From positions 477,969-541,968 of the forward strand of contig SIJG01000091.1 of assembly GCA_023374025.1 (NCBI GenBank): a stretch of DNA of 64,000 nt. Direction: 5' to 3'. The position numbers were made by a program, and so were the translations under genes. This DNA comes from Heterodera schachtii (Eukaryota > Nematoda > Chromadorea > Rhabditida > Heteroderidae). The notes beneath the pieces are model-generated. The model worked only from the letters and a program-made list of their open reading frames with translations, had not been told where the DNA came from and did no database searches. Positions within the stretch are counted from its first letter, which is position 1. Each line of letters opens with the position of its first letter. Positions 48,507 to 59,184 of this stretch are shown piece by piece.

Positions 48507-50533
48507 GATTTTTAATGAATTTTGTCAAGAAAAACTGTTCAAAATTTCAATAATTTTTCTTCTTTATCCCTTCGCGGCGACCCCCCTCACGAAATGGTCA
48601 TCCTCAACAGTGTAAAAATTTCTCGGTTTCCGAGGCTAAAAACCCGAGACCGAGAAGCGAAAACCCCGAGAAATTTCCCGGGTCAAGAATCGAGAACCGA
48701 GACTATCGCACATCCCTATTACCGACACACGTTTCCATCATTCGACACCTATTTTTTTAACTTAATAAAATGGACCCACCAGACATAAAAAAAATAATTT
48801 TTAGCTCATTTTAAAATCATTTAAAGTCAGCAAAAAAAAATCATTTGACTTAAATTCCCATCCCTACTAATTAGCCAGCCGCATATTCGGTTACTGTAGG
48901 TTTTCATAGTTTTTTAAGCATGAAATTTTAAACAGTTAGTGTATTTCTTTATAGGTTAACTTTTGGCATTGAAATGTTTTAAATAGAGCAGATAATGCAT
49001 GAATTGCTACAAATCTACAAATCTTTTGGCCAAAATTTAAAACATTTTAAAAAGAGCCAAACCTAACTCACCCATCTCTTTGCTAGGGTAGGGCCCCAAT
49101 TCTTCATGATGAGAAAAGTTGGGGTCGGGGTTTGTCAAGGTCAGCTAGGTCGGGGTCGAGCTAGACAAATCGACCGGGGTTCGGGCTTTTTCATAACTGG
49201 ATTTTAATCAAATAAAATAAAAAATTCGGCAAATTTTTTTAAATAAAAATACAACCCTAAGAATGGGCCAAATTTTTTAAAAAATGCGCCCCTAAAAATT
49301 GAAAATTTTCACAAAAATTCAAGCCATAAAATCTCATTTTTCATGGTCCTTTCTTAAAATTTACTTCATTTTTGAAATAAAATATTAGAAAGTTTGCACT
49401 TATTTTTCTATAACTTTGGAAAATGTTTTTGTTTTGTTTTATTTTTTTGTCTTTTTTCAATTATTTGTGCCTTTTTCACCTTTCTCGTGCCTATTTTCGG
49501 CGTAATGCACAACAATATTTCACTTCGCCGCAGGTGAACGAACACGCACCCAAAGAAAACACCACGATTAAGCTAATTACTTTAATGTGGAAACAAAATA
49601 CAAATTAGAATGAAAGCCGAAGATGAAATTACAATCCAAATAAATCGTCGGAAACGAGAAGGGTGTTTTGCTGACACAATTAAAATATCACAAATTCAAA
49701 AAAGTAAAGACTGGAAAAGAAAGATCATGTCAAAAGACAAAATGGGAAGAAGATTTGAGATATAATATTGCCAAATAAATTAATTTAAAATGAAAAATAG
49801 TATATTTAATATTTCGGGACCGGATTATGGACGAAAAAGTCTCAAAATAAAGGTGCCGCGTCATTTCGTAAAACCGCAAAAATGGTGAGGACACAAAAAG
49901 GGCGTTTCGCGAAAACCGCAACATGGACGTTAAAAAGGAAAAAAAAGCAGCAAAAATGATTGGCGTAATAAACAAAATGCCAAAGCATTCAAAACCAATA
50001 CAAAGTGGTGTTTTTCTTTGATCAAATTCTTAATCAGAGGTCAAAGCTTCCAATCCACTTAAATAAGTTAAATCATATGTTTTCTTAGAGATAATAAAAC
50101 AAGAAATTATTTCTTACGACGTCGAAACGGCACGTCCCGTAAATCATTTAAGTTGAAAATTTTAATTAAAAAAATATATACCAATTTTCAAAAAATATTG
50201 AAAATAATAAATTTTGTTGAGCATCAAATCATTTTCTGCGCCAAATTCCATTTTCGCAAATCAGAGTTTTTAATTTGGATATATTGTCCAAAAACGGCAT
50301 ATCAAACTGATACACTTTTAAACAAAATAACATAGCCAAAAAATTTTTATGAAAATGAAAGATAAAAAGCAATTTTAACTATGTTTAAAGAATTAAATTG
50401 TTGTTTTCTTCTAATTCCGATTAAGATAAATTATTTTCAGTAAATCCTTGATACATATAATCAAAGCTCTGTTTATTTTTTAATTGTACTAAACTAATTA
50501 ATATAAATTGTTGGTAACGTTGTGAATTGGACG
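48507..50533. other. Intergenic, no clear gene
   Basis: Holds relics: 48630-48700 ('ccgagaccgagaagcgaaa'), 49090-49190 (GGGGTCGGGG-type), and 49815 with CGGGACCGGATTATGGACG, related to the 53756 MITE. Short open frames have low complexity. Confidence 0.35.
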
Positions 50534-50600
50534 CTAACGGAGTAGCTCAGTTGGGCCGGCACGGATGGGCCCCAGCACTTTTGGGCCCCCAATAATTCAA
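50534..50600 (+). other. tRNA-like 5' half (A box)
   Basis: GGAGTAGCTCAGTTGG matches a tRNA D-arm/A box. It is followed by a GGGCCC-rich hairpin (ATGGGCCCCAGCACTTTTGG), but no B box or acceptor 3' strand follows. It is best read as a truncated tRNA-derived element. Confidence 0.4.
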
Positions 50601-50753
50601 AAATTATTCATTTATATATTTTTTATTAAATAAAAACTATGTTAGCTGTTATTTTATTTTAAGGCGACCATAAATTCTAAAAAATTAATGTTTTAACGTT
50701 TATTAAGGAATAAAATTGTTGACTCCAAAGAAATAGGCTAAAGCTACTGCACG

Positions 50754-51349
50754 ATGGCCATCTCTACACATTTGCTACATAACACAAGTGCCGATGGAAT
50801 GACGAAATTTTGGCGATGTGAGTTTCAAGAACAGCGGTGTCGACAAATGAAAAGGACGGATTGGACTTCACTTCCAGATGAATTCAACCGCATGGCGACA
50901 TCACACACATGTGAACGAAATCCAAGCCACGTCATTGCGTAAAAAGTTACGACAGTCCTCAAAAGGCGTGCTCTTTTCAACCACCAACAATTTCAATGAT
51001 TTTGAAGCCGCCGTTTGCAATGCAATACAAAAGTATTCAATGGAATTGCGCCATAAACTTTTGTTTTTCATTTTGTACGTACCATGAGAAAAAATTGGGA
51101 GAACAATTTCGACACACTCACAAAAGAGATTTAATGCATTGCTTATTTATCCGTAACATCCCATTTAAGGCTCGGATGCTGATTACGCAAAATTTTTCAA
51201 AGGATTTGAGCCGCCTCCAAAAAGCGAAAAAAAATACCGTGATGCCGATGCCCGAATTCATGCAACGATTCAGAACTACTACGTCGACATTCCCAACAAC
51301 AATGATCACAATTATGTTAACCGACATCCCCGTATCATTGAGTATTTGA
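50754..51349 (+). pseudogene. Mutator-like (MULE) transposase remnant with FLYWCH-type finger
   Basis: The first frame encodes NTSADGMTKFWRCEFQEQRC, then SHTCERNPSHVIA, a pattern (W-x-C...C...H) like the FLYWCH zinc finger found at the N-terminus of many MULE transposases. After a stop and frame change, NFNDFEAAVCNAIQKYSMEL resembles the 'DFExAAINAF' part of the MULE domain, followed by CFSFCTYHEKKLGEQF. Most of the catalytic core between these blocks is missing, and several frame changes are present. The family call is by motif, not search. Confidence 0.55.
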
Positions 51350-51732
51350 AAAGTATTTCCCGAAATTACTTGAATCCTTGATCAATTCTTTTATATTTAT
51401 TTTCTCCATTTGTAGTAGACACAGCCGGACGCCATTGATATCGTTTTGTAGAGCTCATCGAGCTGTACAAAAAAGCCGCTGGTACCGGCACGCTTAGTTT
51501 GGGTTGCCCATCGACAGGGTCGGGGCGAGACTGAGGGTCCTCCGGCAGATGTGCCCGACCCATGACGGGCTCTAAGTGAATGGATCAAGGACCGGACCCG
51601 GCCTGGGAGATAGCCCTTGAAAAAGTGAACAAAAAATTATTCTTAACCTGGCCGGTCCGGGTTCCGGATCAGGCACTTTTGATGCCCGAAAGTGGTGCGA
51701 TCGGCTTCCGGAAAATGACCAATCAATCACTG

Positions 51733-51835
51733 AGTTTTTTTTGGAACGCCCACACTGAGTTTTTTTTTGGAACGCCCACACTGAGTTTTTTTTTGGAACG
51801 CCCACACTGAGTTTTTTTTTTGGATCGACCTAGCA
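51733..51835. repeat. Tandem repeat, about 25-bp unit, four copies
   Basis: Units read GGAACGCCCACACTGAGTTT plus a T run. The last is followed by GACCTAGCACCGATTT; TAGCACCGATTT also closes the right arm of FB1 (about 5537-5550). This may therefore be one arm of a related foldback element whose other arm is lost. Confidence 0.65.
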
Positions 51836-51979
51836 CCGATTTTAACATGCCATAGTTGCAATGGGTGATGCCTATTTTTTCTGCCTTTTTAGGTGCCTAT
51901 TTCGCGATTTTTTGTGACTAAAAAAAGAATCCCTAGTAATTAATAAATTAATTTTTAAATATTATTTTTTATAATTTAG

Positions 51980-52512
51980 TTCTTTTTGGCATTTAAAAAT
52001 GAAACTCCTAATTGGAAGCTGATCAGCTGTGCTTCCATATTGGGTATCATCGCGACCATGGGAATTGTCCTTAATTGTTCAGTCATTTTTGTGACCATTA
52101 TGACAAAGTAATAAAAATTTTTTTATTTATGTCACTAAATGGTACAATCAGTTATCTAATCTTTATAACACTCAATGGCACTGTTAATTACCTTTTGGCA
52201 CTTTGCTCCTTTTTTTGAAATTCTTCACCAATTTGGTCTTTTTTGTTCGTTTATACCGCATTTTCTGGGCAAAATTTAATTGATTCTCGTTTGGCCACAA
52301 AGATTGAATTTATCCGATCATTTGGTTTTGGTAATTTAGGTTAATTTTGAATATTCATTATTTTAACAATTTAATAAATTATTTGACAGGTGCAATTTAC
52401 ACTTACAATGGTTTCTGTGTTGTATGGCTGCATTATCTGTTTTAATGTACTTGATGATGGAAACTTGTACGGTGATGTGATGATCACCTGTTGCTTTGTT
52501 GACTTTTTCATG
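51980..52512 (+). pseudogene. Degraded chemoreceptor GPCR, possibly Srsx-like
   Basis: Exon 51980-52107 encodes NWKLISCASILGIIATMGIV and LNCSVIFVTIMTK, a first membrane helix with the usual N. The next exon reads GTVNYLLALCSFF, then needs a base removed from a T run to continue FEILHQFGLFCSFIPHF, and a base added to an A run to continue LIDSRLATKIEFIRSF. A third open exon 52390-52512 encodes YGCIICFNVLDDGN and DVMITCCFVDFFM. The pattern fits nematode chemoreceptors outside Sre, most like Srsx, but later helices are missing. Both lesions are single-base homopolymer changes. Confidence 0.45.
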
Positions 52513-52557
52513 GTACATTAAAAAAACATAAAAATTGAAAATTAAATTATTAATCTG

Positions 52558-52637
52558 AATTTTAAGAAGATCAATCGAGTTCTAACGATTTGGAAGCGTC
52601 TCTCGAGCGTTTAAACGGTTTATTTGGTTTAAAAAAT
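52558..52637 (+). pseudogene. Stray copy of a RING-gene last exon
   Basis: After TTTTAAGAAG the frame reads DQSSSNDLEASLERLNGLFG. It is almost identical in DNA to 56092-56152 (DQSSSSDLEASLERFLNGLI) and related to the true last exon at 55801-55868 (DSSFRELDESIEQFLNGYLY). It is about 2.1 kb upstream of the RING gene, with no RING exons attached. Confidence 0.55.
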
Positions 52638-52731
52638 GAAAATTAATTTACCAATTTAGGACCTTCAAATTCTGCAAATGAATGTGATGATTAACGGTAA
52701 TTAGGCTAATTTTTTGTGTAAAATAGGTGTC

Positions 52732-53270
52732 ATGGCAACTCGTACAAAAGGCAACTCGTACAAAGGCAACTCGTACACAGGCAACTCGTACAAAGGCAAC
52801 TCGTACACAGGCAACTCGTACAAAGGCAACTCGTACAATAGGCAACTCGTACAATGGGCAACTCGTACAATGGGCAACTCGTACAAAAAAAAATTTCTAA
52901 GAATTTTCAACTAAAACTTAGAATTTTTAGATAAAAAAATCTAAGAGGATTTTTTAGCCTAGAAAATTTTTTAAAACACAAGAAATTAAAAAAAAATCAG
53001 CAGAAAAATTAGTAAAAAAATTTAAAGAATTTCTTAAAAAGTTTTTCTAGGCTAAAAAATCCTCTTAGATTTTTTTTTCTAAAAATTCTAAGTTTTAGTT
53101 GAAAATTCTTAGAAAATTTTTTTGTACGAGTTGCCCATTGTACGAGTTGCCTATTGTACGAGTTGCCCATTGTACGAGTTGCCAATTGTACGAGTTGCCT
53201 TTTGTACGAGTTGCCTGTGTACGAGTTGCCAATTGTACGAGTTGCCTTTTGTACGAGTTGCCATTGACCC
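52732..53270. mobile_element. Foldback-like element with 'ggcaactcgtacaaa' arms
   Basis: The left arm (52735-52888) has about ten copies of GGCAACTCGTACAAA-type units (period 14-16). The right arm (53122-53263) is the inverse (GTACGAGTTGCC). The inner part continues as an inverted repeat (AATCTAAGAGGATTTTTTAG at about 52938 and its inverse at about 53060), so the whole 530 bp is nearly palindromic. No clear target duplication. Short open frames such as VRVACVRVAFVRV are artefacts of the repeat. Confidence 0.8.
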
Positions 53271-53755
53271 GTAAAATAAATAATACTGAATATGCTACAA
53301 TGTCTAATTAAAGATGAAATGAATCATAGAGCAGCAGCAGACCAGCATATGAATGTGATTCTTTTTCTGATCGGCCATTATTGTTAAGATTATGCCAAAA
53401 TAATTTTCATACTTTTGTCCATTTCTAATTCTTAAAAATAATAAATTACACATAAGGTTCTTAATTTCCTATTCAATGAAAAATGCGAATTTAGTATTTA
53501 ATAAATACTAATAAAAGATAATTTTGGTGATGTCAGAGTTTTAAGAAAACAATTAAGCCACGCAAAATTAAAATAATTCCAGAGGAATCGATGTCCAATT
53601 CCCGGCCAGCAGGAAAAATAAGAAAAATGGGCCAAAATCAGAACATAAACGGAGCATGATTGTTCGGTTTGCATACGCTTTTTTAACAATATTTTCTTCT
53701 TTTTTAAATTTTCCGCCACCAAAAATCAGAAATTTATGTGAAAAAGTGTGATCAC

Positions 53756-54340
53756 TAGGGACCGGATTTAAATGGACAAAAAATCCAAAATATGGATTAT
53801 AATATGGACGAAAAAATCGCAAAATATGGACGAAATATGGAAAAAAAATACAAAAGTATCAAAAAGTAAATTTATGAAAATTGGTTTGAATTTTTTGAAA
53901 CATAAACCCATAATTTTTTTTTTGTCATGAAAGAAAAAATATTTAATACATGAAGTATAGAATTTTGATTATCGAGGCATCCTATTTATTCTTTACAAAA
54001 AAACTGAACTTATTTAGAAAAAAAAAGAAAAATTAGTAAATTTTTGCAAAATTAATTTTTACGCGAATTTTGCTGATGAAAATTTTTTTGCACAATTTTT
54101 GGTAATTTTCCCAAAATTTTTCGGTTTTTGGGTTTATTTTCAAAAAAATTCCAAAATTTTTCCATCTAGGGGTGCCTTTTTCGGTTTTTTGTGAAAATGC
54201 CGAAGTATGGATGTAATGGAAATGTGGAAATAAAAATGCATCCTAGAAGCAATAAACCAAGCTAAAAATACCATTTACGTCGTTTTTAGGCCGAAATGAG
54301 TGTGCAAAAAATATGGAAATCCATACAAATCCGGTCCCTA
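53756..54340. mobile_element. hAT-like element, 585 bp
   Basis: The termini are TAGGGACCGGATTTAAATGG and TACAAATCCGGTCCCTA, like the MITE at 11113. The flanking 8-mers do not match, so one flank has changed or it is a recombinant. No coding capacity. Confidence 0.6.
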
Positions 54341-54696
54341 ATTTTAGCTTTGTTTTCTTGTTTATTAATATTTGTTGTTTTAATGCGATCAGATAATAAT
54401 AAAAAAATAATTAAATAGAAATATTATATATTTTTTTCCCAATATTTTTTCCCCAATTCCTAAAAATCATGTGAATTTTAATAAGATCCGGCAATAGATT
54501 TAATCAATATGATATTATAAAAATGAATAAATAAAATTTGCATTCATATTAAAATTGATTAAAGCATATTTTCCTTTATTTTTTTTTATTCATAAAAATG
54601 TATAATTCATATAATTTTTTCGTTATTTAATTTAATATCACTAATAAGCATATTAGGATATTTTTTCAATTTTTTTTTTGTTTTATTTTTAAGATT

Positions 54697-55868
54697 ATGA
54701 TGAACGTGTTTCAAATTGTTTGGTGTTTCGCTGCAATTTTATCAATGTCCAATACCGCTCCAAGTGCGAAAAATATATTTAAACGTTTAACAAAATATAT
54801 TCTTTAGACATAAAAGCAAAAGATTTAATTACTAAAAATGAAACAAATTCACATAATGACGAAACCAGTGACAAAACTGCATCAAGTAGCTCACAAAATA
54901 ATAAATCTGAGGAGAATTGCTCAATTTGCTTGGGCAGCATTGCTAATGATGATAATTCTTCACTGAAAACCTTACTTAATTGCAATGTTAGTAAACCCTT
55001 ATCAAAAACAATGTTTAAGTGTCAAAAATTAATTAATTTCAAATTCAGTTATTATTTTTGAATCCAATAGTTAATGAAAATGTTAATTAATATTATATTC
55101 TTGATTTTATAGCACGGCTTTCACCAAAGTTGCATTGATCAATGGTTATTTCTTATTTATAAACAATATAAAATTTTTATTTTTCAGTATAAAATTAACA
55201 AATTAACATAAAATCTTATAAGCCCAACTAAAATAAATAAATAAATATTTTCAGGAGTTCTAGCCCTTCTTTAATATGGAATTAAAAAAGTTAAATTCGA
55301 TGATTAGTCCATTGGTTTTCATTTTGGCAATTTTTTCAAAATTGATAACCTTATTTTTTTCCTCTTAATTTTATTGTGTTAAGGTTACAAATCAAAAAAC
55401 TGTGCCCTGTGTGTAGAGGTGAAGTGAATAAACAGGACCAAGTAGGAACCGATCACAGTCAGCACAACAATGGGGAGGAGGACATGGTAATAAATAATGG
55501 CATTTTGCCACAGTTATTTGTTTTATTCTTTGGGATTATCATTTTCAAAAGCATTTAATTTAAAGGAAGAAGAAAATATAAATAATGATGATGATAATTC
55601 ACTTAATGAGATTGCAGAGGAATCCGATGAAACAGGTCCATTTTTTGTATATTCAATTAGCTATATTAAATACTTTAATATACATTTATTTTGTTTTTTA
55701 ACAATTTCGGAAATTGTTTTGAATCTTTCAAATATGTTTTAAAAAAAAATAAAATTTCTTATTTATTGAGGTATTTATATAATAAAAGAATTTCATTCAG
55801 ACTCAAGTTTTCGTGAATTGGATGAGTCTATTGAACAATTTTTAAATGGTTATTTATATAACTCATAA
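54697..55868 (+). CDS. RING-H2 finger protein with signal peptide
   Basis: Probable E3 ubiquitin ligase. The N-terminus (54697) starts MMNVFQIVWCFAAILSMS, a signal peptide. The frame must shift by one base at the AAA run near 54781-54783 to continue as FNKIYSLDIKAKDLITKNE; this is either a lesion or an assembly error. The RING is complete over three exons: CSICLGS (up to 54986), NHGFHQSCIDQW with the preceding C (55113-55144) and LCPVCRGEV (55384-55486), giving C-x2-C...C-x-H-x2-H-x2-C...C-x2-C. Downstream exons 55566-55635 (acidic, EEENINNDDDNS) and 55801-55868 (ELDESIEQFLNGYLYNS) keep phase to a TAA. The combination of a secretion signal and a RING is unusual. Extra last-exon copies follow. 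Confidence 0.7.
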
Positions 55869-55924
55869 ATGAGTAAATAACAAAATAATTAAAAATGCAA
55901 AAAATATTGTAGTATTTTATATAA

Positions 55925-56012
55925 TAAAAGAATTTCATTAAGCAGAGTTAAGTCTTGGTGAATTGGATCAGTCACTTGAACAGTTATTAAATGGTTATTT
56001 ATACTTGATTAA
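55925..56012 (+). pseudogene. First extra copy of the RING-gene last exon
   Basis: Downstream of the stop, TTTCATTAAGCAG leads into a frame reading LGELDQSLEQLLNGYLYLIN to TAG. The preceding ATATAATAAAAGAATTTCAT also duplicates the intron end before the true exon (55779-55798). Confidence 0.6.
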
Positions 56013-56087
56013 TTAGTAAATAAAATATTAATTCAAATTATGAAAAATATTGTTGTATTATATATATTACTACAACATGAATTTTAA

Positions 56088-56152
56088 GAAGATCAATCGA
56101 GTTCTAGCGATTTGGAAGCGTCTCTCGAGCGTTTTTTAAATGGTTTAATTTA
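56088..56152 (+). pseudogene. Second extra copy of the RING-gene last exon
   Basis: Reads DQSSSSDLEASLERFLNGLI to TAA after TTTTAAGAAG. It is closer to the stray copy at 52558 than to the exon at 55801. It could be used by alternative splicing or be a leftover of a deleted paralogue. Confidence 0.55.
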
Positions 56153-56829
56153 AGTTTAAAGAATCAAAATTAATTTACTAATTTAGAATCTTTAAATTCT
56201 GCAAATGAACCCGATGATTAATGACCTGTATCATTGATAATAATCATTTCTTTTTTATGATGTAGAATTTCCTAATTGAATTATTGTCAATTGTTTTACC
56301 GGATGCCTTTTGGCATTCGTACCGCAGCCTATCCCCCAATAATTAGACGATTAGAGTTGAATAAAAGCCTTTTTTCCGAAAGTGGACCCGTAAAAAAAAT
56401 ATTATCTGGTTAAGATGAACCGCTTCGAGGGATCGGGATTAGCCAATTCCCCCTCCAGAAAGAGAAAGAAGAAAACATTGTGCTGGAGGGCAGAAAAAAG
56501 AGTAAAAAGGGGCGGAGCAAACGGCAAGTGAGGTCCTAAGGCATACTGTATTAGAGAAGATTCTACGGTACACATTAAAATAATAAAGATACGTCACAAG
56601 GTTTTAGTTTCTCATTCAATGGAAAAATGTAAATATTTTGCTAAGACTTTGCTAATTTATTTTTATAAAAATTAATTTTAATGTTGATATCAACTTATGG
56701 TTTTAATGTAAAAAAAATTGTGGAGTTAATTTTTATTAAAAAATATTAAGAAAAGACAGAACGAATTTCAATTATCTCAGAGTTTTAAAAACCACGAAAA
56801 AAAAATTAATGATTAATAAAATCTCGTTA
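56153..56829. other. Between the RING gene and Sre H
   Basis: 56390-56560 is GC-richer (AGATGAACCGCTTCGAGGG, then GGAGGGCAGAAAAAAGAG) with no open frame of interest. The rest is AT-rich. Confidence 0.3.
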
Positions 56830-58991
56830 TTATTGTTTTTGCCATGCTTTTTTAAGTGTGGCAAAGTGTTCCTCCGTTTTTGATTTTGATGTCAGTGCCT
56901 TTCCGCTGATCAAATCAATTTGAGCAATGCCAACCACCGTCGGAGCAGGTGCTGAAAAAGCTGTACCAGTTGTATTTTGATCAGAAATCCGATGATTATT
57001 GGGGAAAAGATGTCGGGAAAAGCTGGCAAGCATTGTGCCAAAATGATGCCAAATTTTGCACAAATCTCTTTTCAAATATGGATGGCACCTTAAAATGCAA
57101 TTTTATAGAAAAAATTCATATAAAATAGAAATATTGGGGTGTTAGTTTAAAGAAAACAAATTAATTTTATATAGAATTATATATAAATTACAAAAAAAAA
57201 TTTAACTTGTATTCAATAATTATTTATTCTTAATAAAAATAAAAAATTTTCGATGAGTTTTTTTTAATAGATTTTTGGGTTTAATTTTTGTAGGGTTTTT
57301 TGAAAATAAAAATTCAAAGTTAACAAAAATTGAGAATTTTCTCTGACTAAATGAAAATTGAGACCAATATTCGAAAAAAGAATATTTAATTTATACATAA
57401 AATTGGCATCCCCTATTAATAAATTTACGTGATAATGAACAGTTCGATCATTAAGCCGATGACGGAGCTAAAATTGGCAGCCAAATTGTATACCATATAA
57501 TAATGGGGTAACTGAAAATAGCTCCACGATATGGTAATTAGAGAATTAAGCATTCCGAATAAATTGCACAACAACGGAGGGATTAGCAGTTTTCCAATTC
57601 GAATGTTTTCAGAGAGCTTAAAAATGGGTTTTAAATTTTTAATTAAATTTTTTCATTTTATTTGCCTGGTAGCGCAATGAAAGGTTGTTGGAAGAGTCGT
57701 CATTTTGCAACATTTTTTGATAAATTTTCGTGTTATGACGGCACAGTTTGATGAAAATGGCAAATTCCATGATTCCGGCCACTAATTCAACAAAAATTGT
57801 GAATAAATTTGCAAGTGGTCGAGCCTTTTGAGGTTCCGTCGTGAAGGCGATGTAAATGGAAATCGTGAACTGAATTTAAATGTGTGATTTTTACTTGATT
57901 TATTATTGATCAGATAAATCCTCATTAAGTGCGCAAATTTTCGATTTTTGGGGCAAAATTTAACAGATTTCATATTTTGGGCTTTTTTTTGAAAGGAACC
58001 GCCTTTTGAAAATATTTTGTCGGTTTTTTTTTTTGCCAAAATAGGTGCGAAAATAGGTGCTAAAAATTGAAAAAATCAGTTTTTTATGCACCAAAAGTAA
58101 AAAGTTTAAAAAGTGACTCAGTTATTTTTTTTAATCAATTTCGCCCGCACAAAGCAACTTTCAAGAAAATAAATAATAAATTTTGGTCATTATTTTCGAA
58201 GTGCTAACCCCCTTTTAGGTGCTAAAAAATCGCTCTAAATCAAAAATTGTTAGGAGAAAATGTGATTTTCGTGCTTCACTCATCAAGTACTATTATTCGT
58301 AAAAAAAAACAGATAAAAACACAAAAATCCGGTCTCTAGTGAGAAGTGTTTAAATTACTTAAATTAATTATTTAAATTTATACCGCAATCGGTGACCATA
58401 ACAGTGTGAACAAACAGCCTCGACATCGTTCATATGCTCGGGCAAATAAAGTTGCCAAAATGCGTTCAATGATCAGCACATGGGGCACAAAATGGCGACT
58501 GTAAACGCCGAAGAAGTACAGCCTGGCAAGATCCGGGAAGAAGCTCATGTTCTCAGCGCTAATTGGGTCCCATAAAATGAATTTGAACAGACAAATGACG
58601 AAACGGCAAATGCCGCGCTGGGAAAATTAAAAAAAAAATTAATTTTAATTCAATAAAGCCTATTTCCACTAATAGAGCTATCGGTGGCTTTATTTGAACA
58701 TCCAAAGTGGAAGAGGAGGCTTATTTAGAAAGGAAAGGCACACTTATGGAGCGGAGGCGGCCAATTAGTGGAAATACGGTAATTTACAAAAAATATTACA
58801 GTAAGAATACTGAAGCTCTGATAGATGAGAATGGCTTTCATGTTCGGGTGGATGACCGCTGTGCGTGCCACCAAAATCAAATTGGTAATAGACAACGGAA
58901 TGCCAAGAAAATTTATCAACATTTCAACGGCACCGCCAAAGAATAGAAAAAAGAGTTCAGAATCAGTTAGAGTTGTGTTAATTGTCAACAT
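56830..58991 (-). CDS. Sre-type chemoreceptor, divergent copy H, 358 aa
   Basis: Exons 58991-58800, 58617-58384, 57869-57666, 57616-57429 and 57088-56830 give one frame (phases 0, 0, 0, 2), with the same exon plan as A-G. It starts MLTINTTLTDSELFFLFF and keeps AVIHPNMKAILIYQ, HVLIIERILATLFARAYE, LSENIRIGKLLIPP and a KRDLCKIWHHFGTM tail ending LKKAWQKQ. Intron 3 has a GC donor (CAG|GCAAAT). Intron 1 contains a small ACCGTATTTCCAC element, and intron 2 contains an 'aggtgctaaaa' MITE relic. Divergence and unique tail suggest an older branch. No lesion. Confidence 0.92.
58031..58338. mobile_element. Truncated relative of the 2389 MITE in Sre H intron 2
   Basis: Shares the interior (AAAATAGGTGCTAAAA, 'gttttttatgcacc', TCGCTCTAAATC) and right end (AAAATCCGGTCTCTA) with 2389-2967. 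The left terminus is missing. Confidence 0.65.
58655..58782. mobile_element. Small inverted-repeat element in Sre H intron 1
   Basis: The left end reads CCTATTTCCACTAATAGAGC and the right end CCAATTAGTGGAAATACGGT. The interior has GGAGGCTTATTTAG / GGCGGCC direct motifs. It belongs to the same ACCGTATTT group as 37057-37816. Confidence 0.6.
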
Positions 58992-59184
58992 TATTAGAAT
59001 TTTTTGCTTAAAATATTTAAAAAATATATATAGAAATAAATTGAATAACTCTAAAAACTTAAAGTTATACAAAATTACAAAATGCAAAATACAAAAAAAT
59101 GATCAGAAAGAGTCTCTGAACTGGGAGGATTTGTCTGAAAAAATATTATTATGGGATTTCGGCGCCAATAGTGCAATAAAATAA

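Noticed and set aside
51455..51485. Possible vector contamination (GAGCTGTACAA, as at the end of GFP)
   Set aside because: Only about a dozen bases match; the surrounding sequence is not vector-like and the motif is part of a local palindrome (GAGCTC...GAGCTGTACAAAA).
52648..53311. Open frames made of VRVACVRVAF-like or CTSCLLYELP-like repeats
   Set aside because: They read through the arms of the foldback element; no start context, splice site or non-repeat domain.
58707..59184. Plus-strand open frames of 79 and 119 aa
   Set aside because: They are antisense to exon 1 of Sre H, which has clear family motifs on the minus strand.
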